A stretch of 64,000 nt of DNA from Lucinisca nassula (GCA_963580285.1 OY757015.1:134610029-134674028), one strand, 5' to 3'. Shown: positions 43,450 to 54,630, numbered from the stretch's first letter. Notes: a model not told the origin generated them from the letters alone. Numbers and translations: made by a program.

Positions 43450-43542
43450 GTGTATAACAACGTGGGCATAAACCTAGCCCCCGGGCCGCGAGGGTTGTGT
43501 GCCGCCCCCTAGGGTTCTGGGTTTTGCCCGCGTTGTTATACG
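43450..43542. repeat. Long imperfect hairpin, GC-rich loop
   Basis: GTATAACAACGTGGGC at the left pairs with GCCCGCGTTGTTATAC at the right; a secondary ACCTAG/CTAGGGTT pairing lies inside. It follows the Polinton-like promoter. Confidence 0.6.
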
Positions 43543-43544
43543 AG

Positions 43545-43740
43545 GTGCCATTGGTATGTCGCAGCCAGTTGGGATGAAATTCTTTTATGGTTGTGAGGCT
43601 TAAATTGCCAAATAAAAAACTAATGTTTGGGTTGGGGGGCTTAATTTGCCAAAATAAGGATTTTTTGGGGTCAAAATGATTGGGAAGCTTAATGGGCAGA
43701 ATGGGGCTTTTATGGCTGAAACAAAAAGTCCATTCACCCT
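43545..43740. other. No recognisable gene
   Basis: G-rich plus strand with repeated 'GGGGGGCTTAATTTGCC'-like phrases; nothing else. Confidence 0.3.
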
Positions 43741-43895
43741 CCCTGCTGCTTCTGTGGTTGTTTGATTATTTGTGTTCACGGAGATGCTGCACTGATGAGT
43801 TAGGAGGCCTTCATGCGGACTGAACAAATTATTTGTCTAAATCGCGAGGGAAGTAAGGGCGAGGATTGTGGTCACGTAAAATCGATTTAATAAGT
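43740..43895 (+). repeat. Retroelement 3' UTR repeat, fragment
   Basis: Matches 805-935 and 8845-8965 (GAGTTAGGAGGCCTTCATGC, GGACTGAACAAATTATTTG). Confidence 0.6.
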
Positions 43896-44103
43896 TCAGA
43901 AGTTAGATCCTTTGGAAGCAAGGAATACACCAAATAAACGAGAATAGCAGACTCGGTTTTACTGAGTCTGTTCATGACCAGTATTGAAAAGTGCAACACT
44001 GGCCACGTCCTCCAGCACCGGCTTAAGCAGAACTCTATTTTATATTTTCTGGTCGTTTGGGATCATTGAGTTCATTTGGTATCATTTTGAAAATAGAGTT
44101 CTG

Positions 44104-45541
44104 TTTGTGGTCACGATTTTTGGCCCCATCCGGGCTCACAATGCCATGGTAAAATTGAACTAATTGAGTTTCGCAAGACCTTTGACTTCGGAAACCGTGT
44201 TGACAGTCAGCAAGAATTCTCTCAAAGGCTATGTGCTTGTTGGTGTTGCTAACTATTATATGCTCCAGGGTTTTGCAACAGATGCATGTTAGCGACATTG
44301 GTCTATAATTTACTGTGTCATATTCTTGTCCTTTTTTATAGACCTGAGTAACATTTGCTTGTCGCCAGTCATCTGGTACAGTGCCCTGGGCAAGTGATTC
44401 ATTGAAGTTAAAGGCCATCAAGGGAGAAATTTCAGTACCACATTCCTTAAGCACCCTGGCATTTAAGGTCATCCAACCCAGATGCCTTATGTATCTTGAG
44501 CTTATCCAACAGTTTAGCGACCCCCGTTGGGTCAACTGTTATGTCCCCCATTGAGGGGATGGATGGTAGCTCACCACCAGTATCACGCGTAAATGCAGAT
44601 TGAAAAACTGTTTATTACAAATGTTGGTCTTATCGCGCGAATATGTTTTTAGAATTCCGTTTTCCCTTAACGAAGTGATCCCAAACGCTTCCTTTCGAAT
44701 GACCATTTTTTTTTTTAACTTTACCATTCTTCTGAGGACTTTCGGGATCTGTATTATCGTCCTCAAAGCAAAAGATGCTGGAAACATGCTTCCAATATGC
44801 ATGTCATATTACCTTTTGTACGTGTGTTCTGAACCGTTTGTAATGGCTCTTAACGTCAGGGCTACTAGACTTACGAGCACGAAAGTACATTCGATTGTGT
44901 CTTCTGATTAGATTCTTGATCGTGTTGTCGATCCAAGGCGCACTATATTTTGTTTGGGCCATTTTCGTTGGAATAAACCTTTCCATAGCCGCAGTTAATT
45001 CGGTCTTAAAATTGACCAACATATCATTAACTGGCATGTGCCAAAGGTCAAAGGAAAAGAACGAATCCCTAAATCGCGCCATATGGTCTCGCAGACCATC
45101 CATATCCGCACGTTTATACAGATATATTTCACGCGGGATTTGTCTGATTCGAGTTGCTTTTATGTCATATTCAATAAGGAATATGTCCAAGACCTGCTTT
45201 GCCGATCGGGGCCATCCCCTTAACGGGGAATTTGTAAATAATAGATCAAGGGACTTTTCTTGTCGGGTGGGTTTATTAATAACTTGTGCCAGGCAGTGTT
45301 CTATAATTATATCTAAAAGTTGTTGCTGCGTCTGCCTTTTAGATACCCCATGGGGCACCTGAATGTTGCTCCATTCAGTATCTCCACAATTGAAGTCTCC
45401 ACCAACCAAAACGTAAGCATTTGCATTTGACAGTATCCTAGACAAAGATGAATTAAAAGCCTGAAGATATTCTGGTTCAGTCTGATCTGGTGGGCGATAA
45501 AACGAACCAAGGTCCAAAGTCCTACATCCGATAATGTTCAA
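44104..45541 (-). pseudogene. LINE-A copy 2, inverted 5' segment (endonuclease to RT)
   Basis: Minus-strand LINE-A coding sequence diverged from the copy at 49.8-52.7 kb, with several frame breaks (44035-44535, 44539-44802, 44804-45541). It covers the later endonuclease (LGSFYRPPD, VGGDFNCGDTEW), the linker and early RT (YRPMSLTCICCKTLEHI, QHGFRSQRSCETQLVQFYH). Homology stops after residue string DHKQ near 44104. Its 5'-most end abuts the plus-strand 3' segment at 45545, the order expected after twin-primed integration. A 13-bp inverted repeat (AGAACTCTATTTT) flanks the left end. Confidence 0.8.
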
Positions 45542-45544
45542 TCT

Positions 45545-45915
45545 GGTATAGTGTCTCTGGATAAAGATAAATACTTGACCCCCGTGACAGCTTCAACTCA
45601 AACAATGGCATCAAAAGTAAATAACACACAATATCGTAGGTACCTGGCCTATAGTGATGCCCTAAAGCATTCTCTTTTATCCAGAACTATTCCTCAGTGG
45701 AATAATCTTCGTCTGCGGTAGATGTCAAGTCCGCAGAGGAGTTCAAAGTTCGTACAGTGTAGATTGGGACTCAGAGGTATGCGTTTTAGTATACCGCTGT
45801 TAATTAAATTGTAAATAGTTTTAAGGACTCATCCAGTGTTCTCCTTCTTTTTTCAAAGCTAAATTCTAAATTTATCCACCAATGCACCAACTGAGGTATG
45901 ACCCACACCCAGGAT
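45545..45915 (+). pseudogene. LINE-A copy 2, 3' segment with C-terminus and 3' UTR
   Basis: Plus-strand reading LDKDKYLTPVTASTQT and QYRRYLAYSDALKHSL corresponds to the C-terminal ORF of the main LINE-A copy (49855-50157, minus). It ends in the 3' UTR phrase GCTAAATTCTAAATTTA, then a CTAG/GATA tail. Confidence 0.75.
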
Positions 45916-45916
45916 A

Positions 45917-45930
45917 GCTAGCTAGCTAGC

Positions 45931-46003
<73 letters not shown>

Positions 46004-46022
46004 GGATAGATTGATTGATAGA
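45917..46022. repeat. (GCTA)n-(GATA)n microsatellite, LINE-A tail
   Basis: GCTA units then about 22 GATA units. The main LINE-A copy also ends in a short GATA run, so the tract probably began as its tail. Confidence 0.9.
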
Positions 46023-46240
46023 TAGTGTGATAGCTCAGTGGTTAGTGCACTTGCCTCTGATGCGTGAGGTCCCGGGTTCGATCACCGGAAGCAGCGATAA
46101 AATCTTGGTGTCCGAACACGCTCCATTGGCATCATTTGCAGGGATGAATGTTATAAAATGCACCGTCCTTCGGATCCGAACGTTAACTGGAGGCCCCCTG
46201 TGCAGTGAGAGTCATGCACTGTGCAGGTTAAAGACCCCTA
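46023..46240 (+). mobile_element. tRNA-derived SINE, family S3
   Basis: GATAGCTCAGTGGTTAGTGC head (A box), GGTCCCGGGTTCGATCACC (B box), body CGCTCCATTGGCATCATTTG, 3' part GTGCAGGTTAAAGACCCC. Confidence 0.75.
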
Positions 46241-46299
46241 CCATAATTACATAATTACAGTGTAGGCTTTCATCCTGCAAACCTGGTGTGTATGTAATG

Positions 46300-46560
46300 A
46301 AAACTTGGTGTGTTCGAGTAATCAGAATTGTTTATTTATGTTGTTGTTTGTTACTTACTGTGTGTATCACTTGTGTCTTTTAATTTTGGATGGCCATATG
46401 GCCATTTTGTGGGAAAGTAACTGTCCGTATGGCCTTCCTTTGTTTAGGTTTCCATTATGGTCTGGTCGCTTAATGTTTGTATTTCTTTCCCTTTGGTGTC
46501 TTTTATGGATGGAGTAAGTTAATTGTATCAATTCCTGATCTTTGTTTTACTTCTACTTTG
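46300..46560 (+). repeat. Retroelement 3' UTR repeat, distal part
   Basis: Matches 9030-9245 (GGCCATTTTGTGGGAAAGTA, TTTCTTTCCCTTTGGTGTC). Confidence 0.6.
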
Positions 46561-46800
46561 TTACTGGTTACACGTCAAATGACATTCATACACCAGGGTA
46601 ATGGCCAGATGTGACTGATCGCAGTATAAGTAGAAAAAGAATCCAGGCTCATTTCCAACAGAATTTTAATGTATTTTCCTTGCAAATTACATTCTTGTCC
46701 TTCGTAAAATTATGACTAACCATTAATAAAGTTATTCTTATGACCTTTAAGAACAATCACAACCACATATTGCACGACCCGCAGAAAAAGCGACCGACTG
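46561..46800. other. No recognisable feature
   Basis: No frame or repeat recognised. Confidence 0.3.
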
Positions 46801-47730
46801 AAGTCGGTTGATTTTCTAAGAGTGCCCTAAAATCACCAGTCTGTTTGTCGGTCCGTAACCCGTCTAACAAATGAAGTTGCGAAATATTACATTCCATTTA
46901 GTATAGCTTCGCCGAGGCGAAAAATGTGAAAATTTTCGAACTGCTTCTCCTCGGAAACCGTTGGGCCGATTGAAGTCAAATTTCATATGGAGCCTCTATG
47001 GGATGGGGGAAACCAAAATTTGCTCATGGGGTCCAGGTCGCATGACCAAAATGGCCGCCAAGCCATATATGGTCTGTCTGTCTGTCCGTCCGTAACCCGT
47101 TTGTGAAAATTGGTGATAGTGACTCAACCGCTTGGAATATTTAAACAATTTTTGGCATACTGATAGATATCAAAGAGATCTAACCAATGAACTTGCGAAA
47201 TATTACATTCCATTTAGTATAGCCTCGCCGAGGCGAAAAATGTGAAAATTTTCGAACTGCTTCTCCTCGGAAACCGTTGGGCTGATTGAAGTCAAATTTC
47301 ATATGGAGCCTCTATGGGATAGGGGAAACCAAAATTTGCTCATGGGGTCCAGGTCACATGACCAAAATTGCCGCCAAGCCATATATGGTAAAAGCCTTTC
47401 AAAAGTAGTCTTCTCCAGAACCACTGGGCAGATTTCCACGAAACTTGATAAATAGCATCTTGGACGTAGGCCCATCATAAATTGCTAAAATGGTGACCCT
47501 GGGTTGACCTAGACCTTCTTTGTGCCTAGGTCAAACTTTGACACATATGCTTTTGTATTGGAAAAGTGAGAATGCATTTTATCCTGCAAACGATTCAGAA
47601 TACAGTACTAAAGTATAAGATATATTTTTGCTCCTTACGATAAGGCGCATTTATTGGGGGAACCGTTTTAGGTCCAGGTCACATGACCAAAATGGCCGCC
47701 ATACCCATATATGGTAACACTCATAAAGGT
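46800..47730 (+). repeat. Two-unit ~330-bp repeat (family M7)
   Basis: 46870-47065 and 47195-47385 share 'TGCGAAATATTACATTCCAT', 'TAGCTTCGCCGAGGCGAAAA', 'TTCTCCTCGGAAACCGTTGG', 'CATGACCAAAATGGCCGCCA'. Phrases such as CCGTAACCCGT recur at both ends. Confidence 0.7.
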
Positions 47731-48025
47731 AAAAGCATCCGGCGGGTTGTGCACTTAAGCTGAAGCACTGGTTTACCCCTTAAGTGTATGGGTGTTTTTG
47801 TCACTATGGGAGGAGTGGTAAAAAATAAATAAGTTTGTACACAAAAACCCACCTGGTGTCTCAATTATGGTGGATCAATGGATAATGTCTTACAAAAATA
47901 CTGTGTCTGCAACAGCTCATTTCTTTCTTTCCATTTCTTTCTACTTATACAGCTGACCATTACTCGCAGGTGTACGTTACATACACACCAGGTTTGCAGG
48001 ATGAAAGCCTACACAGCAATCATGT
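47731..48025. other. No recognisable feature
   Basis: Nothing supportable. 47975-48005 resembles 46265-46300 (CACCAGGTTTGCAGGATGAA against its complement), the edge of an inverted S3-associated flank. Confidence 0.35.
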
Positions 48026-48252
48026 AATTACGATAGGGGTCTTTAACTTGCACATGGCATGACTCTCCCTGCACAGTGGGTCTCCAGTTAACGTCCCGAT
48101 CCGAACGACGGTGCAGTTTATGACATTCATCCCTGCAAATGATGCCAATGGAGCGTGGTCGGACAACAAAATTTTATCGCCGCTGTCGGGATCGAGCCCG
48201 GGACCTCTAGCACCAGAGGCAAGTGCACTAGCCACTGAGCTATCACGCTCCA
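48026..48252 (-). mobile_element. tRNA-derived SINE, family S3
   Basis: Minus copy: GTGATAGCTCAGTGGCTAGT head, 'AGAGGTCCCGGGCTCGATCC' B-box region. Confidence 0.75.
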
Positions 48253-48420
48253 CGCTTTGGAATTCCCTTACCGATTCGGTTATTTCATCCGCGGAAGATG
48301 CTAAAGATAATGAATCTAAGTTAACTTCTTTGGCGAGATCAACGGACTAACTTCCCTTGCACAGATCCTGGCGAATAAATGTAAATGTCACCAGTAACGA
48401 TTCAGATTCAGAACCTAAAA
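48253..48420 (+). pseudogene. Retroelement C-terminal scrap
   Basis: Short plus-strand reading TLWNSLTDSVISSAEDAK then a stop. The LWNSL phrase is like the end of LINE-A-type ORF2 (QWNSLP). Too short to classify. Confidence 0.3.
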
Positions 48421-48445
48421 TCAAAGGGTTCGGGCTACCTTCTTC

Positions 48446-49684
48446 TTAGGTCTGTATTCTCCGCCTGTCTGAATGCGCACGTGAACGTGTCACTGATGAT
48501 CTATAAAGGGTTTCTTTAGACATATGGTTAGCGGGGCTGGCAACCATCTTCCCCCTTAAGTCTTCTTTTACGTTGTTCAACAGGTGTAACCGTTTCAAAT
48601 GTAGTTTAAAACAGAACAATCTTGCTTTGGTTTCAATATCATGGATAAGTCTTTTATTTTCAGGAATAACATCAGGAACTAACTTTTGACAGTCCACAAT
48701 AAGTTGCACGATTCTGACTGGATTTGTGAATCGTGTTGACCAGGAACCGCTCCCCAAGAAATGCTGAAGACTCTGTTTTATGTCACCAAGATACTGTTGT
48801 CGGGTTTTATTAAGGGCTGGACATCGGGTTAACATATGCATAATGTCCTCATCTTCTAAGCAGCACAACGGACACGTGGATGATGATACACCATCCAAGT
48901 TGAATTTCTTCTTATGAGATTGCAGTAGATAGGTCCCTGTTAGCATTCGTACTTTTGACGCTGCCCTGATTACGTCCATCCGACATGATTGTACTGTCTC
49001 CCATATAATATGCGTTCCACCCACTTGAAGAGCAGGGATATGGCATCTCTCTAACGTTGACCTATCTCCAGCTTCCTCTTGAAGTTTTTCAGTCCAGTGC
49101 TCTCTTACAGTTTGTTTAACTGTTGACTTCCATTCATCTTTTGTCATTTGTTGAATTTCAGAGAGGCTGGGGAGGTTGTATTTTACCAAAATGTCGAATA
49201 TTCTCTTAAAGAAGCTTTCCTTGTTTTGAATTATTGACAGACGTTTACTGAGTTCTTACAGAGTAGAATTTTCACTTGTTGCTACAGAGTGGTACAAGTT
49301 CAGCTGTCTTTTCTCCAGTTCAGCATCAATCGGTAATGCCCCTATAAGTAGGTATGCAACACAGTTTGCTGTTCTAGATGGCAGTGACTGAATATTCTTC
49401 AAGATTTCCAGATGAAAAGTTCGTAGTTGATGAAGCTGGCCAGTATAAAGGGGTAAAACCTCTAGACCATACAACAGCCTCGGGACGACATAAACCTGAT
49501 AGATCTTGTACGACACTTTTGGATTAAGTCCATTACAACCATGAAGTCCTGTTTTCATTAATGAATATAAAGTTCTTCTAGCAAGGCTTAACTTCTTGTC
49601 AATGTTCAGCTGATTTTCCTTGTTATCACTACGTATTATTCCTAAATGTTCAGTTTGAGAGTCTGTTTTTCTATCTATCTTCAT
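48446..49684 (-). pseudogene. LINE-B, C-terminal portion of an RT protein, one stop codon
   Basis: A single minus-strand frame of about 413 codons with one in-frame TAA at 49256-49258. The first part reads HLGIIRSDNKENQL, ARRTLYSLMKTG and VVPRLLYGLEVLPL, the post-palm region of a LINE RT. Near the end, CPLCCLEDEDIMHMLTRCPA is the Cys/His zinc knuckle found at the C-terminus of many LINE ORF2 proteins. The RT core is missing. The fragment starts where the LINE-A tail ends (~49675-49690), so either LINE-A inserted into LINE-B or LINE-B is 5'-truncated there. Confidence 0.75.
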
Positions 49685-49689
49685 ATACT

Positions 49690-49854
49690 GAGTCGGTCAA
49701 ACTTGGCCATTACCTCAGTTGGGTGGTGCGCTAAATTTAGAATTTAGCAAAAAAAAAAAAAAAAAAAAAAAAACACATCCACTGTGTGAGTTCTTAAAAC
49801 TATTTACAATCTGCTTTCAGAGGTGTACTAAAACGCACACCTCTGGATCCCAAT
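49690..49854 (-). repeat. LINE-A 3' UTR
   Basis: Minus strand contains GCTAAATTCTAAATTTAGCG, as in 45860-45890, plus an A/T homopolymer at 49749-49773 and a short GATA run near 49670-49680. Confidence 0.6.
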
Positions 49855-52740
49855 CTACACCATGCGGGCTTTGAACTCCTCTGCAGTTTTGGCATTTACC
49901 ACAGAGGAGGGAAGACTATTCCACTGAGGAATAGTTCTAGGGAAGAAAGAATTCTTCAGGGCATCACTATAGGCCTGGTACCTACGATATTGACTGTTGT
50001 TTAGTTTTGATGCCCTTGTTTGAGTTGAAGTAGTCACAGGGGTCAAGTATTTATCCTTATTAAGAGACACTGTGTCAGAGTGTATCTTATAAAAGAAGGT
50101 TAAAGAGGACTGCTCGCGACGGGCCTCCAAGGATGGCCACTCCAGCTCATCGAGCATTTCACCAACACTGCTTCTGTTCCGCCATCGCCTGCATGTCCAT
50201 CGGGCAGCCGTCCTCTGAACCTTCTCAACCTGTTGAACCTGAGTTTTAACATGGGGATGCTAAACAGGTGATGCATACTCTAATTGAGGTCTAACCAAGG
50301 TTTTGTATGCAACATCCTTTGTCTGCCTAGGTGCAAAAGCCAAATTACGTCTAAGAAACCCTAATGTCCTAGTTGCTTTAGAGGTAATCTCAGAAATACG
50401 TTGACCCCAATCAAGATTATCAGTAATGGTGATACCAAGATATTTTGCGGATTGGACATGTTCCAAAGTATGCTGATGTAATGAGTAGTTGAATTTAATC
50501 TGCTTGTCTTGAGGGTGCCGTGACACCCTCATTGAATGACATTTGGCCACATTGAACTTCATTTGCCAATCGGCCTCCCAACGTGCTAGGCTATCCAGGT
50601 CATTTTGTAAGATAAGACAGTCAGAAGTAGTATATATGTTCCTATACAAAACACAATCATCAGCAAACAAGCGAACAGATGACCTGATATTATCAGGAAG
50701 ATCGTTAATAAATATCAAGAAAAGGACCGGTCCAAGTACCGAACCTTGTGGGACACCGGCCAAAACAGGGACTGGATCCGACGCTTGGCCGTCAAGTACA
50801 ACTTGTTGAGTGCGTCCAGGGAGCCATGAGCTAACCCACTTAAGTGTGGATCCTCTAATCCCATAATGATCTAGTTTGTACAATAGCCTCCTGTGAGGTA
50901 CCTTGTCGAAGGCCTTGGCAAAATCCATGATAATCAGGTCAGTCTGTTTGTGGCCACGATTAATGGCCCCATCCAGATTGCTCACTATGTCATGGTAGAA
51001 CTGAACTAATTGAGTTTCACAAGACCTTCGACTTCGGAAACCATGCTGGCAGTCAGCAAGAATGCTTTCAGAGGCTAGGTGCTTGTTAATGTTGCAAACT
51101 AATATATGCTCCAGGGTTTTGCAACAGATGCATGTGAGCGACACCGGTCTGTAATTCGCAGCATCATATTTTTCTCCTTTCTTAAAGACCGGGGTTACGT
51201 TTGCTTTTCGCCAGTCATCTGGTACAGTACCCCGAGCAAGTGATTCATTGAAAATAAAGGCCAGCAGGGGAGATATTTCAGCACTACATTCCTTAAGCAC
51301 CCTGGCATGCAGACCGTCAGGCCCAGATGCCTTATGTATGTTGAGCTTGTCCAACAGTTTTGCGACCCCTTTGGGGTCAACTGTTATGTCCCCCATAGAG
51401 GGGAACGGACTTGTACCTTTTGATGGTAGCTCACCGTTAGCTTCACGTGTAAACGCCGATTGAAACTGCTTATTACATATATTTGCCTTTTCGCGCGATT
51501 CAGTTTTCAAAATTCCATTTTCCCTCAGTGAAGTGATCCCAAATGATTCTTTTTTCAGGGACTTTACAAATGACCAAAATTTCTTAACTTTTCCATTCTT
51601 CTGGGGGCCCTCGGGATCAATATTTTCATCATCAAAGGTAAAGATGCTGGAAACATGCTTCCAATATGCATCTCTAATTACCTTTTGTACATGTGCTCTG
51701 AACCTTTTGTAATGGTTCTTCACGTCGGGATTGCTAGACTTACGAGCACGAAAGTACATTCTGTCACGTCTTCTGATTAGGTGTTTGATCGTGTTATCGA
51801 TCCATGGTACACTATGCTTTGATTTGGTCATTTTTATTGGTATGTACCTTTCCATGGCCGTCGTAAGTTCGGTCTTAAAACTGACCCACAAGTCATTTAC
51901 TGACATGCGAGAGAGGTCAGAGGAAAGGAAGGAATCCTTAAATCGCGCCATATGGTCTCGCAGACCATCCATATCCGCACGCTTATATAAATATATTTTA
52001 CGCGGGACCTGTCGGATTCGCTTTGCTTTTATGTCATACTCAATGTAAACTATATCATGATCGGCCTTGCCGATCGGGGGCATCCCTTTGACACGACTAA
52101 CTGGGGATGGAGAATTTGTAAATAGCAAATCTAGGGTTTTTTCTTGCCGGGTGGGTATATTTACGACTTGAGAGAGGCAATGTTCTTTTACTATATCCAA
52201 AAGCTGTTGTTGTGTTTGCCTTTTTGACACCCCATTGGGTACCTGCTGGTTGCTCCATTCAATATCACCACAATTGAAGTCCCCTCCTACCATTATGTGG
52301 GCATTTCCATTTGACATTATCCTAGCCAAGGATGTATTGAAAGCCTCAAGATAATCTGGGTCAATCTGATCTGGTGGACGATAAAAAGATCCAAGGTACA
52401 GAGTCCTACACCCGATAATGTTCAACTTACACCAAACTATTTCACAGTCGGTGTCCAACTCCGGAGTTTCTGTGCAGAGCAGGTCTCTTTTAAATGCCAC
52501 GAAGACACCACCATGGGCATCTCCAACTCTGTCTTTCCGGATGGCCTCAAATGAATCTGGGAAAATTTCCGAGTTTTTGATATCTGGGGTTAACCAAGAC
52601 TCATTCCCCAAAATGATGTCTGGTTTAGCCGAGTCGATAATTGTGTGAATTTCAGCCCTTTTATTCTTAATTGACTGACAATTCATAATCAAGATTCTGA
52701 GGGGGTGGTTGAGGACCGCTTTTTTGGTCCTCGGTTTAGC
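49855..52740 (-). pseudogene. LINE-A ORF2: endonuclease-reverse transcriptase, near full length
   Basis: One frame from about 52740 (first Met-type start used 52692) to 49855, with a single in-frame TAG at 50260-50262. The N-terminal AP-type endonuclease shows MNCQSIKNK, GNESWLTPD, LGSFYRPPD, GGDFNCGDIEWS and a DHD catalytic pair. The RT shows YRPVSLTCICCKTLEHI, QHGFRSRRSCETQL, LIIMDFAKAFDKVPH, GVPQGSVLGPVLFLIFIND and LFADDCVLY (~residue 655), then AKYLGITI. The post-stop part (QYRRYQAYSDALKNSFFPR, IPQWNSLPSSVV) completes the C-terminus. Overall about 960 codons. Family: CR1/Jockey-like non-LTR. The 5' UTR/ORF1 is absent, so it is 5'-truncated. Confidence 0.9.
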
Positions 52741-52899
52741 TCCTCTTGGTTATTTCTGATTCACCAATATACCACTTATGATCTATGTCTGTTAATTTAC
52801 TCTTTTTAGTTGTTAATCTCTTAACCAGGATGGACTTTGTAGGATGGATTTTATATCTCCGTTCTCCCGAATAAGAACTTGTCAGCGATAGGGTTCGCC

Positions 52900-53031
52900 G
52901 GTCATCCGGGTACTTTCGTTTGTCACGTGATAGCAACGAGCACGCAGGTGAAAACAAACGCCATTTTGAATAAGCAAATAGTGTAAATAAAACCAAAGTC
53001 ACTAGCATATTTCTTACAATTTTGATAAAAC
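52900..53031 (+). promoter_or_regulatory. Candidate promoter region of the THAP exon
   Basis: CACGTG E-box within TTTGTCACGTGATAGC (~52920), and AAACGCCATTTTGAAT (~52957), the reverse of a YY1-type AAAATGGCG core, lie 70-110 bp upstream of the ATG at 53032. Confidence 0.4.
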
Positions 53032-53239
53032 ATGCCAAAAATCTGTAGTGCAGGTGGTTGTACAAATCATCATTTACAACTGGATAAAAAGCTATCGTTC
53101 TATCAGTTCCCAAATGGAGAAAAACATCCAGAGAGACGGTCTCGGTGGATGAGGGCCTGCAGTCGCCAGAACGCTGATGGTTCAGACTGGATTCCTTCAT
53201 CAAAATATGTTTACATGTGCAGTGAACATTTTATAACAG
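53032..53239 (+). CDS. THAP zinc-finger domain, first exon
   Basis: ATG followed by a C2CH THAP module: PKICSAGGCTNH (C-x4-C), FPNGEKHPERRSRW with the invariant Pro and Trp, then YMCSEHF (C-x2-H plus the F of the domain). The frame runs into a good splice donor, ACAG|GTAATTG at 53239/53240. THAP domains bind DNA in host transcription regulators and in P-element-type transposases; which kind this is cannot be told from one exon. A possible second exon is noted next. Confidence 0.75.
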
Positions 53240-53329
53240 GTAATTGATTCACAATACATAATTGCTTTGTTGACAATGAACTGAAATTGTCCTTTCTATT
53301 GGTAAAATTGTCTGTTGATTTCTCTCTAG

Positions 53330-53450
53330 CAACACGAATTCGGCACGAACTAGTGCTCGTATTTCTCCCTTTCAACAACATTTCTGCACTTACCGAGGCG
53401 ATCCTTTGGAACATCACCACAGGTGTTGGATGGGTGACTAAATTTAGAAA
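53330..53450 (+). CDS. Possible second exon of the THAP gene
   Basis: A polypyrimidine tract and AG (TGATTTCTCTCTAG, ending 53329) precede a frame in phase with exon 1. It stops at about 53450, or could be spliced at CACCACAG|GTGTTGG (~53419). The translated sequence has no recognised domain. Weak call. Confidence 0.25.
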
Positions 53451-53504
53451 TTGATTGTAATTAACTTTAAAGTGTAGAAAAAAAAAACCTCCTTACTTAA
53501 ACCA

Positions 53505-53885
53505 AGATCAAATGAGCAGTTTGATCTGGGTCCACACTGTTTGCAGAAATGACTTAAAGCTGCCGGCAGTCAACGATTTTTTTACAGGCAAACAGTGTGG
53601 ACTCAGATCAGACAGCTCCTCTGGGCAATCTGATCTGGGTTCACACTATTTGCAGAAATGACATATGACATGCAAACAGTATGGACCCAGATCAGATGAG
53701 CAGTCTGATCTGGGTCCACACTGTTTGCAGAAATGACTTAAAGCTACCGGCAGTCAACGATTTTTTACAGACAGTGTGGACTCAGATCAGACAGCTCCTC
53801 TTAGCAATCTGATCTGGGTTCACACTATTTGCAGAAATGACAAGCAAACAGTGTGGACCCAGATCAGATGAGCAGATCACCTCGG
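53505..53885. repeat. Tandem palindromic GATCAGAC repeat, two ~189-bp units
   Basis: TGATCTGGGTCCACACTGTT and its inverse AACAGTGTGGACTCAGATCA alternate six times. Units start at about 53510 and 53699 (both with GACTTAAAGCT.CCGGCAGTC). Each unit can form large hairpins. Confidence 0.75.
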
Positions 53886-54545
53886 AATATCTATTCAACC
53901 GCATAATAGCACGGTGGGAAATGTCTCTCGGTGCATGAAAGACAGGGTTGGTTGGTTGTAGCTAAGAACCATTTCTCCGTATAGATTTTTGTTTAATTTG
54001 GGGTTTTACAGTCCTTTCAACCCAAAGTGTGGACCCCTTTATCGTATCGATTCTTTGGGCTTGTCCACCTTTGAGATACATTTTGGGGGAGGTAAATAAA
54101 TTCACTGGAACATCGACAAGCAGAACTTGTCTTTCCCATGTGTGACTAGGGCTGGCTATTCAGAGCTGAAGACATTATAGCAGTATTTAGCTAAAACTTT
54201 GGTCAGTAACACTGTGTGATTGGTTTTATATTTGAGAATACTTCCCAAAACTGGAAGTCAGTGTTATTTTGACAATAAACAGAATGTCAAACCTACCTTG
54301 ACACTTGGATAGAGTATATTTCCCCGAGTCCATGACACCTCTAAATACACAACACTTGACACTAGTCCGTAGACATCGGTTATCAGGCAGCTGTTATTTC
54401 ACTAAATGGAAATTTCCCGCTTCGTTATTCTTTACTTTTAATCATTTTTACTTACAGTAACATGCATTTTCAGGTTAAAAAAACGATTTTATTCAATGTA
54501 ATTGATAGCGATCTAAAGGGAAATTGCCGGTCGCTCTGTTACTGT
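53886..54545. other. Intergenic, no recognised repeat
   Basis: No frame or repeat recognised; upstream flank of the PGM2-like promoter. Confidence 0.4.
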
Positions 54546-54549
54546 TTTC

Positions 54550-54630
54550 ACCTCCAAAATGGCGGCCTATCGGTTGCTACGGGAAGTGACGTCACGCCGG
54601 CGAACCCTATAAGATAGTCTGCATTTCATG
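54550..54630 (+). promoter_or_regulatory. Proximal promoter with YY1-like and CRE motifs
   Basis: CCAAAATGGCGGC at 54556-54568 matches the YY1 consensus. AAGTGACGTCACGCC at 54584-54598 holds the full palindromic CRE TGACGTCA. They lie about 210-280 bp upstream of the coding start at 54839, consistent with a TATA-less housekeeping promoter. Confidence 0.55.

Noticed and set aside
52736..53203. Minus-strand 155-aa ORF opposite the THAP exon
   Set aside because: No domain; antisense of a well supported THAP exon.
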